Virus record (IMG/VR): IMGVR_UViG_3300031576_000254
Span: 1 to 26,611 of that record
Origin: a virus
Direction: 5' to 3' (one strand)
DNA: 26,611 nucleotides
The notes beneath the pieces were generated by a model. It did no database searches, was not told where the DNA came from, and saw nothing but the letters and a program-made list of their open reading frames with translations. Below, in pieces: positions 21,307-26,611 of the stretch. Positions within the stretch are counted from its first letter, which is position 1, and every line of letters starts with the position of its first letter. The position numbers were made by a program, and so were the translations under genes.

Positions 21307-22899
21307 CTACCTTCCGGGTCGATGACTAGCCTCCCGCGTCGAAAGTGGCCTTCCACCTCTTTCCTGTATGATGCCACTCTCATCCGGCAAGGAGCGTATG
21401 AGCTTGTCGTAAGCCTCGTGCTTCCAGCCGTATGTTTCCGCCAGCCACCAGGCGACCATCATCAACATGGCCACGATATCCTGCGGCAGTTTGTCATCGG
21501 GAATATCGTAGCGACCCAGCTGATACTTGATCGCCTTGATATCGTTAGGCCATTGGAAAAGAGCCTTCTCGCAGAACAGCTGAAGGGCACGCAGCATCAA
21601 TGGTTTGAGTCCAGTGAAGTCTATCCCCAGGACCATATCCATTTCCTCGTCCACATGGCCCGCGAGCTCGTTGAGGTGCTTCTGCAAACCCGTCGCATCC
21701 CAGCCGCAGCGGAAGGTAGTCCCAAAGAGAGTCATCCACAACTTGAACTGCCCGATGAAGGGACTAATTTGGCCACCGCCATTGCCCCACCAGAAAGCAC
21801 GCATGACAGCCGGCCGCTCTGGAAATTCGGTAATATCGAACACGCCGATCACGGGCGCATCTCGATAGGGCGGAATGCCAGAACCCGGATCGCCCATCTG
21901 GAGATAGATCCGGCCCGGCTCGGGCGGCATGACCCAGCTGACAATCCCCGCGCCGTGGAACCTCTCCGTGTGAAATCCAACCTGGTTCTCGAGCTCGGCC
22001 TGGGTCATGATGGCATCCAAGCCAGCGTTGGAACACCCAAGGATAACCTTGCCGGGGAAATACTTGCCCCGTCCGATCGGCCTGGCACCTTTTAGATGCT
22101 GCTCGATTTCGTCCTTATTGCCAGTGATGGAGGCGCGGCCCTCCATACGTTTGACCTGAGAGTCGGTGAGATGCTTGTTGACGTAGGTCGAGACTGTCAG
22201 GGAGAGATAGGTCTCCGGGTCGATCTCCTGTAGGTCATAGTAATTCCACAATACCGGGTTGTCATTGGAGTTCGCCAGTAGTGTCAGCCGGCCCAGGCGT
22301 GGCCTTCCATCAGGACGCTCACCCCTGGTACGTGTGCCAAGATTACGAATCGCCTCCTCGAGATCGGGTTGTTCCTCGGCTTGGTCGAGACAGATCCAGT
22401 CGCAACTGATGTTCTTGATCTTGGTTGCGTTCTTGTCTGAAGAAAGGAACATCAGGCGCGACGTGCATTGCTGCACACGGCCATTCGGCAAGCGAAGGCC
22501 ATACTTGATGACAATCAGTGGATTGGGCTTCTCATTGACCTTGCCGCCCTGGGCAATAAAGCGGTCATAGAAGGGAACGCCCTCGAATAGACGTTCCTTG
22601 AGATACTGGAACATCTGATACGACTGATTCGCAGTGGGCGCTACATCGTAGAAGGCGAAGTATGGAGTCATGGTTGCCCAGGTGATCGCAGACATGGCGA
22701 TACCCGCGGTCTTGCCACTTCCAAAACCACCGATCACGGTGATGTCAGATTGGCTGGCGTGGTGCAGAGCCAGCTGCCAATCGTCGAAGAGCCAACCCGT
22801 CTCCTTACCGGGGTTACGAAAGTAATAATCGGTGAGGGCGTTGGCATTCTCGGCGGCGAGGGAGAAGATTTCCAGATCGCCGTCTGAAAGAATATACAT
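21307..22899 (-). CDS. Terminase large subunit
   Basis: The 530-residue DNA packaging motor has an N-terminal ATPase. Walker A is GGFGSGKT (57-64), Walker B is WICLDQAEE (168-176) and a motif III-like LLANSND is near 207-213. The C-terminal RNase H-like nuclease has candidate acidic residues D337 (QMGDPGSG), D401 (GWDATG) and D474 (LPQDIVAML). It cuts concatemers and pumps DNA through the portal. It starts at ATG overlapping the wHTH gene by TGATG. The C-terminal tail (ERGGRPLSTREASH) looks disordered. No classic small subunit is recognised; the wHTH protein next to it could fill that role. Confidence 0.9.
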   Translation of the reverse strand: MYILSDGDLEIFSLAAENANALTDYYFRNPGKETGWLFDDWQLALHHASQSDITVIGGFGSGKTAGIAMSAITWATMTPYFAFYDVAPTANQSYQMFQYLKERLFEGVPFYDRFIAQGGKVNEKPNPLIVIKYGLRLPNGRVQQCTSRLMFLSSDKNATKIKNISCDWICLDQAEEQPDLEEAIRNLGTRTRGERPDGRPRLGRLTLLANSNDNPVLWNYYDLQEIDPETYLSLTVSTYVNKHLTDSQVKRMEGRASITGNKDEIEQHLKGARPIGRGKYFPGKVILGCSNAGLDAIMTQAELENQVGFHTERFHGAGIVSWVMPPEPGRIYLQMGDPGSGIPPYRDAPVIGVFDITEFPERPAVMRAFWWGNGGGQISPFIGQFKLWMTLFGTTFRCGWDATGLQKHLNELAGHVDEEMDMVLGIDFTGLKPLMLRALQLFCEKALFQWPNDIKAIKYQLGRYDIPDDKLPQDIVAMLMMVAWWLAETYGWKHEAYDKLIRSLPDESGIIQERGGRPLSTREASHRPGR

Positions 22900-23114
22900 C
22901 AGGACTGGATGAGCTTGTAACCCGGGATGTAGAGGTTGCGTCCGTCCCGCCGGATCAAACCCTGACTGAGGAGAATCTTGATATGGTAGACCACCAGGGT
23001 GTGGGTCTTGACAATACCTGCGGCGACATACTCCCGATAGGTTGGGGTATTCCCCTGGTTCTCCCTCTTGAACATGACCAGGAAGTTAAAGACTTTCTCT
23101 GTCGTTGGATTCAT
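22899..23114 (-). CDS. Winged helix-turn-helix protein, LexA N-domain-like
   Basis: The 71-residue protein is essentially one winged-helix domain: EKVFNFLVMFKRENQGNTPT, then YREYVAAGIVKTHTLVVYHI and LLSQGLIRRDGRNLYIPG. The pattern (TPTYREYxxAGI.k..LVxxHIxxLLxQGLIxR) matches the DNA-binding half of LexA-type repressors, without the protease half. AGGAAG precedes the ATG. Position directly before the large terminase fits a minimal small terminase subunit. The alternative is a regulator, for example of the palindromes. Both are inferences. Confidence 0.65.
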   Translation of the reverse strand: MNPTTEKVFNFLVMFKRENQGNTPTYREYVAAGIVKTHTLVVYHIKILLSQGLIRRDGRNLYIPGYKLIQS

Positions 23115-23385
23115 ATAGCTTCCTACCCACCTTTAGCACTGACCAAAGGAACACCCCCGATGTCGGTTTTGCCTCGCCAGCCTCATTGAGGGACGTGCAG
23201 CCCAATCGGGAGCAAACGATTTGATCGGCCACCAGTTGCCACCCCAGCTTTTCCAATATCGGGGAGGGCTGGAAAGACGAGTGGACCAATTTGAATGGGC
23301 TTCGACAAGTGCCACATTCCACTCCGGCCTGCTGAAGAGGCTCCTTCCAAAGAATAGTAGAAACCGCATTAAGCTTAGGAGGCAT
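23086..23385 (-). CDS. 99-residue protein with paired cysteines (possible zinc binding)
   Basis: The product begins MPPKLNAVSTILWKEPLQQA. It carries CGTC (about residues 24-27) and a later CSRLGC (about 58-63), separated by 30 residues, which could form one zinc site. The C-terminal part is SGVFLWSVLKVGRKLYESND. It overlaps the next gene by 29 bases and the previous one by 11, supporting translational coupling. The ribosome binding site is poor. The family is not recognised. Confidence 0.45.
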   Translation of the reverse strand: MPPKLNAVSTILWKEPLQQAGVECGTCRSPFKLVHSSFQPSPILEKLGWQLVADQIVCSRLGCTSLNEAGEAKPTSGVFLWSVLKVGRKLYESNDRESL

Positions 23386-23698
23386 TTGGCTTTGGCAGCT
23401 TTCCAGCCAGGATGTCGCTCATCTGGGCCACGGTCATATTCCCTTTTTGCACTACAGCCAGCATATTGAGAACTACTGCGATCGGCGCTGTCACAACATC
23501 GCGAACAAAAACATGACAGGCCTCTGATACACTGACGTTCGGTCTGTCCAGTGTAGCAATCAGCTGTGTCCGGCCGGGCTTGACGTTGAATACCCCCACA
23601 TATTGATAGCCCTCCCCCAATAACTGAAGCACATCATGGGCTGTGCCCATTGGAACGCCAACGGGTATGGCCCAGGCGCCCATGGTATTGACTACCAT
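23375..23698 (-). CDS. 107-residue protein of unknown function
   Basis: The product begins MVVNTMGAWAIPVGVPMGTA. A compact alpha/beta pattern follows (GYQYVGVFNVKPGRTQLIAT, FVRDVVTAPIAVVLNMLAVV), ending in a short amphipathic helix. Overlaps on both sides (7 nt with the HAD gene, 11 nt with the cysteine protein) place it in one translational chain. GAGG precedes the ATG by 8 nt. I do not recognise it. Confidence 0.5.
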   Translation of the reverse strand: MVVNTMGAWAIPVGVPMGTAHDVLQLLGEGYQYVGVFNVKPGRTQLIATLDRPNVSVSEACHVFVRDVVTAPIAVVLNMLAVVQKGNMTVAQMSDILAGKLPKPNAS

Positions 23699-24189
23699 GC
23701 CAGTATCCTCGCACCGGGAACCTGCCGATTATAGGGTTGATCGAATGTTACAACTTGCACACCTAACTCCCGAGCCTGCATGATTTGCCAGGGCGAGTCT
23801 TCAAAGGCGAGAGACGGATTAATGCTAGCCAGGATGCCTGGTTTTAGGTCTGTCTCCGTGATGATCAAGTCGTCAAAAGGAAACTCATGCTTCGCAACCC
23901 AATCCCGCGTTGCGTCAATCGTGCCAGCCGGTCTTGCCGTGAGTGCGATCACGGAGAATCGTGTCTTCATCTGCAGAACCTTCTGCAGCCCTCTTGGAAT
24001 AGGGACCAGGGCAAGATACACTGCCGGGTCTTGCACAAAGGCCCGAATCTCCTCGATAGGAGTGTCGGGGTAGCGCTTGCGGAGGTCATAGAGTGTCTGG
24101 TCACATGGGCCAAAGTGCTGAATGATCGCAGAGTCGAAGTCGGCCAGCACGCCATCGAGATCGAATACGACGATCTGTCTATCCTCCAT
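23692..24189 (-). CDS. HAD-family phosphatase, 5'(3')-deoxyribonucleotidase-like
   Basis: The 165-residue protein begins MEDRQIVVFDLDGVLADFDS. HAD motif I is DLDGVLAD (10-17; D10 nucleophile, D12 acid/base). Motif II is IALTARP, motif III the lysine in TDLKPG, and motif IV AFEDSPWQ. The small size and DLDGVLADFD start match phage and bacterial 5' nucleotidases that dephosphorylate dNMPs. ATG 24189 (TGATG overlap) is chosen over a GTG one codon earlier. A 12-bp hairpin lies 18 nt upstream. It probably adjusts nucleotide pools during infection. Confidence 0.7.
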   Translation of the reverse strand: MEDRQIVVFDLDGVLADFDSAIIQHFGPCDQTLYDLRKRYPDTPIEEIRAFVQDPAVYLALVPIPRGLQKVLQMKTRFSVIALTARPAGTIDATRDWVAKHEFPFDDLIITETDLKPGILASINPSLAFEDSPWQIMQARELGVQVVTFDQPYNRQVPGARILAW

Positions 24190-24548
24190 CACTCGTCTCT
24201 TATATACCTCACGTTGTTAAGAACAACAACGTGAGGCATTTCCTCTTGATATTCCGGCCATAGGCCGCGCATACACATCAGCGCTATAATACCGTAGTTG
24301 ATCCAATCGATCCAGGAATCGTCCACCTTCTCATCCTCGGAATCCATGCCAATATGTTGCAGAAGCGCCAGGCGCAGCCGCTTCTGCTTGTCGCTGGCAC
24401 GGATCAGACAGCCTACCTCCCGAAACTCCGCGATGTTATCAGGACCGTACTTCCTTTGCCGCTGCTTGAAGATCTCAAACGCTTCTTCGACTACTAGAAG
24501 GTACGAGGCCTCTAGTTCTGGAGCTCCTGAGGAACCATCGGCGTTCAA
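24189..24548 (-). CDS. Nmad1 (DUF1599)-like protein, TTG start
   Basis: The 119-residue product contains FKQRQRKYGPDNIAEFREVG, then LIRASDKQKRLRLALLQ and DDSWIDWINYGIIALMCMRG. This order (KYGxxNI, G..iRxxDKxxRLxxL, D...D..NYgiia) matches what I know as DUF1599 / nucleotide modification associated domain 1, found in phages and linked to nucleotide or DNA base modification. A TTG start overlaps the upstream stop (TTGA) and follows AAGGTGG by 6 nt. The C-terminal residues encode a perfect inverted repeat. Binding or modification of nucleotides is inferred from the family name only. Confidence 0.65.
   Translation of the reverse strand: MNADGSSGAPELEASYLLVVEEAFEIFKQRQRKYGPDNIAEFREVGCLIRASDKQKRLRLALLQHIGMDSEDEKVDDSWIDWINYGIIALMCMRGLWPEYQEEMPHVVVLNNVRYIRDE
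24207..24236. repeat. Perfect 12-bp inverted repeat inside the end of the Nmad1-like gene
   Basis: CCTCACGTTGTT and AACAACGTGAGG form a 12-bp stem around a 6-nt loop. In the minus-strand RNA the hairpin sits about 18 nt before the HAD gene's start codon. No T-run follows it. It may limit ribosome re-initiation or be an mRNA processing site. Confidence 0.6.
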
Positions 24549-24808
24549 TTAATTCCACCTTTGTTTGGTGGGGGCGGAAGAGCTGCCCCCACCAATGGTA
24601 TTGGTGAAGGTCTCGGTGTGGCCGAGAAGACATAGACCGATAGGGCCTCCCGATACACCGTCATGGCGACTTGGGCTGCGTGATCTGGGGCCATCCCTGA
24701 TTCGACAGCCAATTTGTAATAGTTAATACTATCCGCAGTCGCCAATTCAGATGCGGTTTTCGCAATTTCCAGTCCGTCAGCTCCGTCACCGAGCGATTGT
24801 TTCGTCAT
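24545..24808 (-). CDS. 87-residue protein, first gene of the leftward transcript
   Basis: The ATG at 24808 is chosen because AGGAG lies 7 nt upstream and a consensus promoter is just beyond it; a longer frame reaching 24856 would include the promoter. The product begins MTKQSLGDGADGLEIAKTAS, has a helical segment (ADSINYYKLAVESGMAPDHA) and ends in a proline-rich tail (TPRPSPIPLVGAALPPPPNK). I do not recognise it. It overlaps the next gene by TTGA. Confidence 0.6.
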   Translation of the reverse strand: MTKQSLGDGADGLEIAKTASELATADSINYYKLAVESGMAPDHAAQVAMTVYREALSVYVFSATPRPSPIPLVGAALPPPPNKGGIN

Positions 24809-24827
24809 CGAGATTCTCCTGAGTATG

Positions 24828-24856
24828 ACCATAGCAGACAATGAACAGACTGTCAA
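24828..24856 (-). promoter_or_regulatory. Leftward sigma70-type promoter of the divergent pair
   Basis: Minus strand: TTGACA (24856-24851), 17 bp, TATGGT (24833-24828), followed within 20 nt by AGGAG and the ATG at 24808. The -35 elements of the two divergent promoters are only 3 bp apart, so one bound protein could affect both. Confidence 0.65.
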
Positions 24857-24859
24857 GTA

Positions 24860-24888
24860 TTGACATTTCCGTCAAGCTGTGCTATTCT
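24860..24888 (+). promoter_or_regulatory. Rightward sigma70-type promoter for the MT-A70 gene
   Basis: Plus strand: TTGACA (24860-24865), 17 bp, TATTCT (24883-24888), then 8 nt to the ATG at 24897. No ribosome binding site fits in between. Transcription should begin within a base or two of the ATG, giving a leaderless message. Confidence 0.7.
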
Positions 24889-24896
24889 AGCGTGAG

Positions 24897-25481
24897 ATGA
24901 GCAAGTACAGCGTGATTTTGGCAGACCCGCCCTGGCAGTATAAAGTCTGGTCGAGAGATACCGGCCTCGGCCGCAGCGCCGAGAGTCATTACCCAACGAT
25001 GAGCATCGAAGAATTGACTACATTGCCGGTAGCCTCTATTGCGGCGCCTGATTGTGTTTTGTTCTGTTGGGTGACATGGCCTCTATTGTATGAAGCCGCG
25101 CCGGTATGGAAAGCCTGGGGGTTCACTTACCGCACGGCCGCCTTCGCTTGGGTCAAGGTGACAAAGAACGGTAAACCCGCCTTCGGCATGGGTTACTGGA
25201 CGCGGGCCAATACCGAAATCTGCCTGCTCCTGACCAGGGGAAGTCCAAAGCGCAAGGACAAGGGTGTGCCGCAAGTGATATGGGAAGAATACGAAACCGA
25301 AACCATCATCGCCCCCTTCCGGGGTCATTCAGTCAAGCCCGACGAACAATATAGACGCATTGAGCAATTAACTGGCTCACGTTACGTTGAATTATTCGCG
25401 CGTCGTCCACGCATCGGATGGGATGTTTGGGGAAATGACATTGAAAGTGATCTTGTTCTAGTAGACGAAGGGGAAATTTGA
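24897..25481 (+). CDS. MT-A70-type DNA N6-adenine methyltransferase
   Basis: The 194-residue protein begins MSKYSVILADPPWQYKVWSR. The catalytic DPPW is at residues 10-13. SHYPTMSIEELTTLPV follows, then a cofactor-fold strand (CVLFCWVTWP), YRTAAFAWVKVTKNGK and GYWTRANTEICLLLTRG. The C-terminus has RGHSVKPDEQYRRIEQLTGS, then YVELFARR. This is the short phage form of the MT-A70 family, which methylates adenine N6 in DNA. It probably marks phage DNA against host restriction. It starts the rightward block from its own promoter. The target sequence is unknown. Confidence 0.85.
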   Translation: MSKYSVILADPPWQYKVWSRDTGLGRSAESHYPTMSIEELTTLPVASIAAPDCVLFCWVTWPLLYEAAPVWKAWGFTYRTAAFAWVKVTKNGKPAFGMGYWTRANTEICLLLTRGSPKRKDKGVPQVIWEEYETETIIAPFRGHSVKPDEQYRRIEQLTGSRYVELFARRPRIGWDVWGNDIESDLVLVDEGEI

Positions 25482-25482
25482 C

Positions 25483-25587
25483 GTCACCGGCTTCCTGACG
25501 GGTTACGCGGCGGCGCTCCTGGTGGTTAGGCCTCGGCGGCTGCTCGCCTACATCGCACGCGGAGGACGCAATGAATGTGAATATTGA
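25483..25587 (+). CDS. Doubtful 34-residue membrane peptide without a canonical start
   Basis: The frame after the methyltransferase gene reads (V)TGFLTGYAAALLVVRPRRLL and continues to a TGA at 25585, overlapping the next gene by 17 bases. A hydrophobic segment followed by basic residues is membrane-peptide-like. No ATG, GTG or TTG with a ribosome binding site exists; GTC at 25483 follows AAGGGG by 9 nt. It may be non-coding. It is recorded because two other genes here also seem to use a C-ending start codon. Confidence 0.2.
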   Translation, partial: VTGFLTGYAAALLVVRPRRLLAYIARGGRNECEY

Positions 25588-25816
25588 GCGGGCCGAGTGG
25601 CTGAACGAAGCCTCCTGGACGGACGAGCAGGTACGCGACTTCCTGCTTGCCATGCTCAACGAGGGCACGGTATATGCGGTGTACCGACCTGATGGCGAAT
25701 TAGACTTCTTTCGCCCCGATTCATTGGGCATGGACGACGCGCTACCGCTCAAGGTGGCATTGGCCGAGTTGGGCGCGTGGCAGTTCGATGAGGCGGGAAT
25801 GAGGATAAATCCATGA
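25571..25816 (+). CDS. 81-residue protein of unknown function
   Basis: The product begins MNVNIERAEWLNEASWTDEQ. It is acidic, with a helix (VRDFLLAMLNEGTVYAVYRP), DGELDFFRPDSLGMDD and a closing LAELGAWQFDEAG. GGAGG lies 5 nt before the ATG. Its stop overlaps the next start (ATGA). The family is not recognised. It probably belongs to an early accessory gene set. Confidence 0.6.
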   Translation: MNVNIERAEWLNEASWTDEQVRDFLLAMLNEGTVYAVYRPDGELDFFRPDSLGMDDALPLKVALAELGAWQFDEAGMRINP

Positions 25817-25977
25817 GTGATGTAGTCGTAACCGTACCCAAACGCCGGTGGCGTGAATGGTTGGCCGAGGGTGACTGCGCGGGTGAGCCACCCGCGCGAC
25901 CAGGCGATGGGGCGGGCGGAAACCTACACATTGCCGCTGATGGCGATATAGGAGGCATACTAGGAGGCATACCATGA
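25813..25977 (+). CDS. 54-residue protein, coupled on both sides
   Basis: The gene is joined to both neighbours by ATGA overlaps (25813-25816 and 25974-25977). The product begins MSDVVVTVPKRRWREWLAEG, then DCAGEPPARPGDGAGG. The opening (VTVPxxxWxxWLAEGDxAGE) resembles the N-terminus of a larger phage protein family I recall, in which a fuller domain follows. Here the remainder is short and glycine-rich, so this may be a truncated remnant that still serves translational coupling. Its last codons contain a duplicated ribosome binding site for the next gene. Confidence 0.55.
   Translation: MSDVVVTVPKRRWREWLAEGDCAGEPPARPGDGAGGNLHIAADGDIGGILGGIP
25949..25972 (+). repeat. Duplicated ribosome binding site
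   Basis: TAGGAGGCATAC occurs twice in tandem (25949-25960 and 25961-25972), immediately before the ATG at 25974. Each copy contains a strong AGGAGG. The second gives a 6-nt spacing; the first may act as a ribosome standby site. Confidence 0.85.
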
Positions 25978-26450
25978 GCGCATACGCGACGACGACCGTA
26001 CCCATCGAGCGCAGCAAAGAGGCCATCCGGAAACTGCTCATCCATGCCGGCGTCAAGGGGGTTCAGTTCGCGGAGAATTTCGAGACGGGCGAAATCAATG
26101 TCCGTTTCGCCAAGGAAGTTGAAGGCGATCTGCGGACGGTATCGGTGACGATGCAGGTCCCCGAACCTCCGCCGGTGAAGCGCAAAAGATCATGGAGATA
26201 TTCGAGAGGCCGTATCGTCTATGCCAAGACTTCCGGCCAACGGCGCGAACAGGCGGAACGGGCCACTTACCGCGCTCTGCACTACTGGCTCAAATCTAAG
26301 TTTGAGGCAATCTCATTCGGCCTGCTATCATTTGACGATGAATTTTTGTCGCACTTCGAGTGGGTCGTGGATGGGCAACGAACGACCGTAGGCGCGTTGA
26401 TCAAGCCGAGACTCTCCGCTGGCGCAAATCTATTGTCTGCCCCGCGATGA
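25974..26450 (+). CDS. Conserved phage protein of unknown function
   Basis: The 158-residue product begins MSAYATTTVPIERSKEAIRK. Its pattern is that of a phage family I recall: TTVPxERSKxEI.. near the N-terminus, a short beta domain (VRFAKEVEGDLRTVSVTMQV), then RATYRALHYWLKSKFEAISF and FDDEFLSHFEWV, with a final TVGALIKPRL. The function of that family is not known to me, though it is often found among early genes near recombination or single-strand DNA genes. A doubled AGGAGG site precedes the start. The basic segment VKRKRSWRYSRGR could contact nucleic acid. Confidence 0.65.
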   Translation: MSAYATTTVPIERSKEAIRKLLIHAGVKGVQFAENFETGEINVRFAKEVEGDLRTVSVTMQVPEPPPVKRKRSWRYSRGRIVYAKTSGQRREQAERATYRALHYWLKSKFEAISFGLLSFDDEFLSHFEWVVDGQRTTVGALIKPRLSAGANLLSAPR

Positions 26451-26510
26451 GCGAGGTAGTCCGTTCTCTGGTGTGGGGAGGATTTTGCTTGACCCGCTTA
26501 AGGAAACAAA

Positions 26511-26611
26511 ATGGAACAAACATCAACTCGACCGGGGCCGGCGGTTGTGGCGGAAACGCCTACCACTCATCGACCGGGGCCGGCGGTTGTGGCGGAAACG
26601 CCTACCACTCA
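26511..26611 (+). CDS. Partial gene starting with 14-residue tandem repeats
   Basis: An ATG at 26511 follows AAGGA with 6 nt spacing. The open frame runs off the window as MEQTST and then RPGPAVVAETPTTH repeated twice (the second cut off). Each repeat is 42 bp, so the frame stays open. The repeats are proline/threonine-rich and likely disordered. An alternative frame from ATG 26447 (ATGA-coupled to the preceding gene) is also open and would read STGAGGCGGNAYHS in the repeat. The repeat unit being a multiple of three supports coding in either case. Function is unknown. Confidence 0.45.
   Translation, partial: MEQTSTRPGPAVVAETPTTHRPGPAVVAETPTT
26529..26611 (+). repeat. 42-bp direct tandem repeat at the right edge
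   Basis: Bases 26529-26570 are repeated exactly from 26571 to the window end (41 of 42 bases visible). The unit begins CGACCGGGGCCGGCGG and ends CCTACCACTCAT. Copies abut directly, with no spacers, so it is not a CRISPR array. The true copy number cannot be known from this window. Confidence 0.9.

Noticed and set aside
23133-23369. 78-codon minus frame inside the cysteine-pair gene
   Set aside because: Tryptophan/arginine/serine-rich shadow without a ribosome binding site; the other frame overlaps neatly with both neighbours.
24545-24856. 103-residue version of the first leftward gene
   Set aside because: It would place the start inside the promoter; ATG 24808 has AGGAG 7 nt upstream.
26529-26611. 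CRISPR-like repeats
   Set aside because: Units abut directly without spacers and keep a reading frame.
26447-26611. Alternative ATGA-coupled frame through the right-edge repeat
   Set aside because: It is open and possible, but lacks its own ribosome binding site, whereas the ATG at 26511 has AAGGA; kept only as an alternative.

Overview
The window is a stretch of tailed double-stranded DNA bacteriophage (Caudoviricetes) genome or prophage. It is tightly packed: no gene-free stretch exceeds about 140 bases. Nearly everything from position 1 to 24808 is read leftward as a late (packaging, head, fibre, lysis) block. From 24897 to the right edge the genes are read rightward and look like the start of an early or accessory block. 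A back-to-back pair of consensus sigma70-type promoters (24828-24888) separates the two. No tRNA, rRNA, CRISPR, integrase or transposase was seen. The host cannot be read directly. A secreted protein with a TPT-rich linker and a YLPWVLN motif resembles what I recall from Chloroflexota exported proteins, so a Chloroflexota host is a plausible but unproven inference.

Layout, in direction of leftward transcription. 24808-22899: small accessory genes (an Nmad1/DUF1599-like protein, a HAD deoxynucleotidase-like phosphatase, a LexA-type winged helix protein). 22899-21307: terminase large subunit. 21296-21231: a palindrome and a consensus promoter. 21167-18081: a hidden small gene, a metallophosphoesterase and the portal protein. 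18079-16296: small structural or unknown genes, one with a zinc ribbon. 16284-12696: a lysis-like cassette of an XhlA-like protein, a three-helix holin candidate and a 1028-residue protein with two clan GH-A-like glycosidase domains joined by polyproline. 12699-10336: two exported proteins with signal peptides. 10306-7059: two copies of a [beta-rich protein + LamG protein] cassette. 6994-3978: a repetitive tail fibre and small fibre-associated genes, including a 43-residue membrane protein. 3924-3718: a small gene with its own promoter. 3579-2297: three small beta-rich head proteins. 2263-143: scaffold and N4-gp56-like major capsid protein, followed by a strong intrinsic terminator and the start of a probable head-tail connector. 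Genes are often coupled by ATGA, TGATG, TAGTG or TTGA stop/start overlaps.

Points that stand out. (1) Two fibre-region genes appear to start at ATC, each exactly 8 nt after a good Shine-Dalgarno sequence. (2) Three intergenic copies of an 18-20 bp perfect palindrome carry a compensatory change. (3) The fibre cassette is duplicated and has a conserved C-terminal tail. (4) Portal and capsid genes are separated by about 16 kb of fibre, lysis and secreted-protein genes. (5) Two promoters would give leaderless messages. (6) A 42-bp in-frame tandem repeat begins at the right edge. All calls rest on reading the sequence; no database search was possible.
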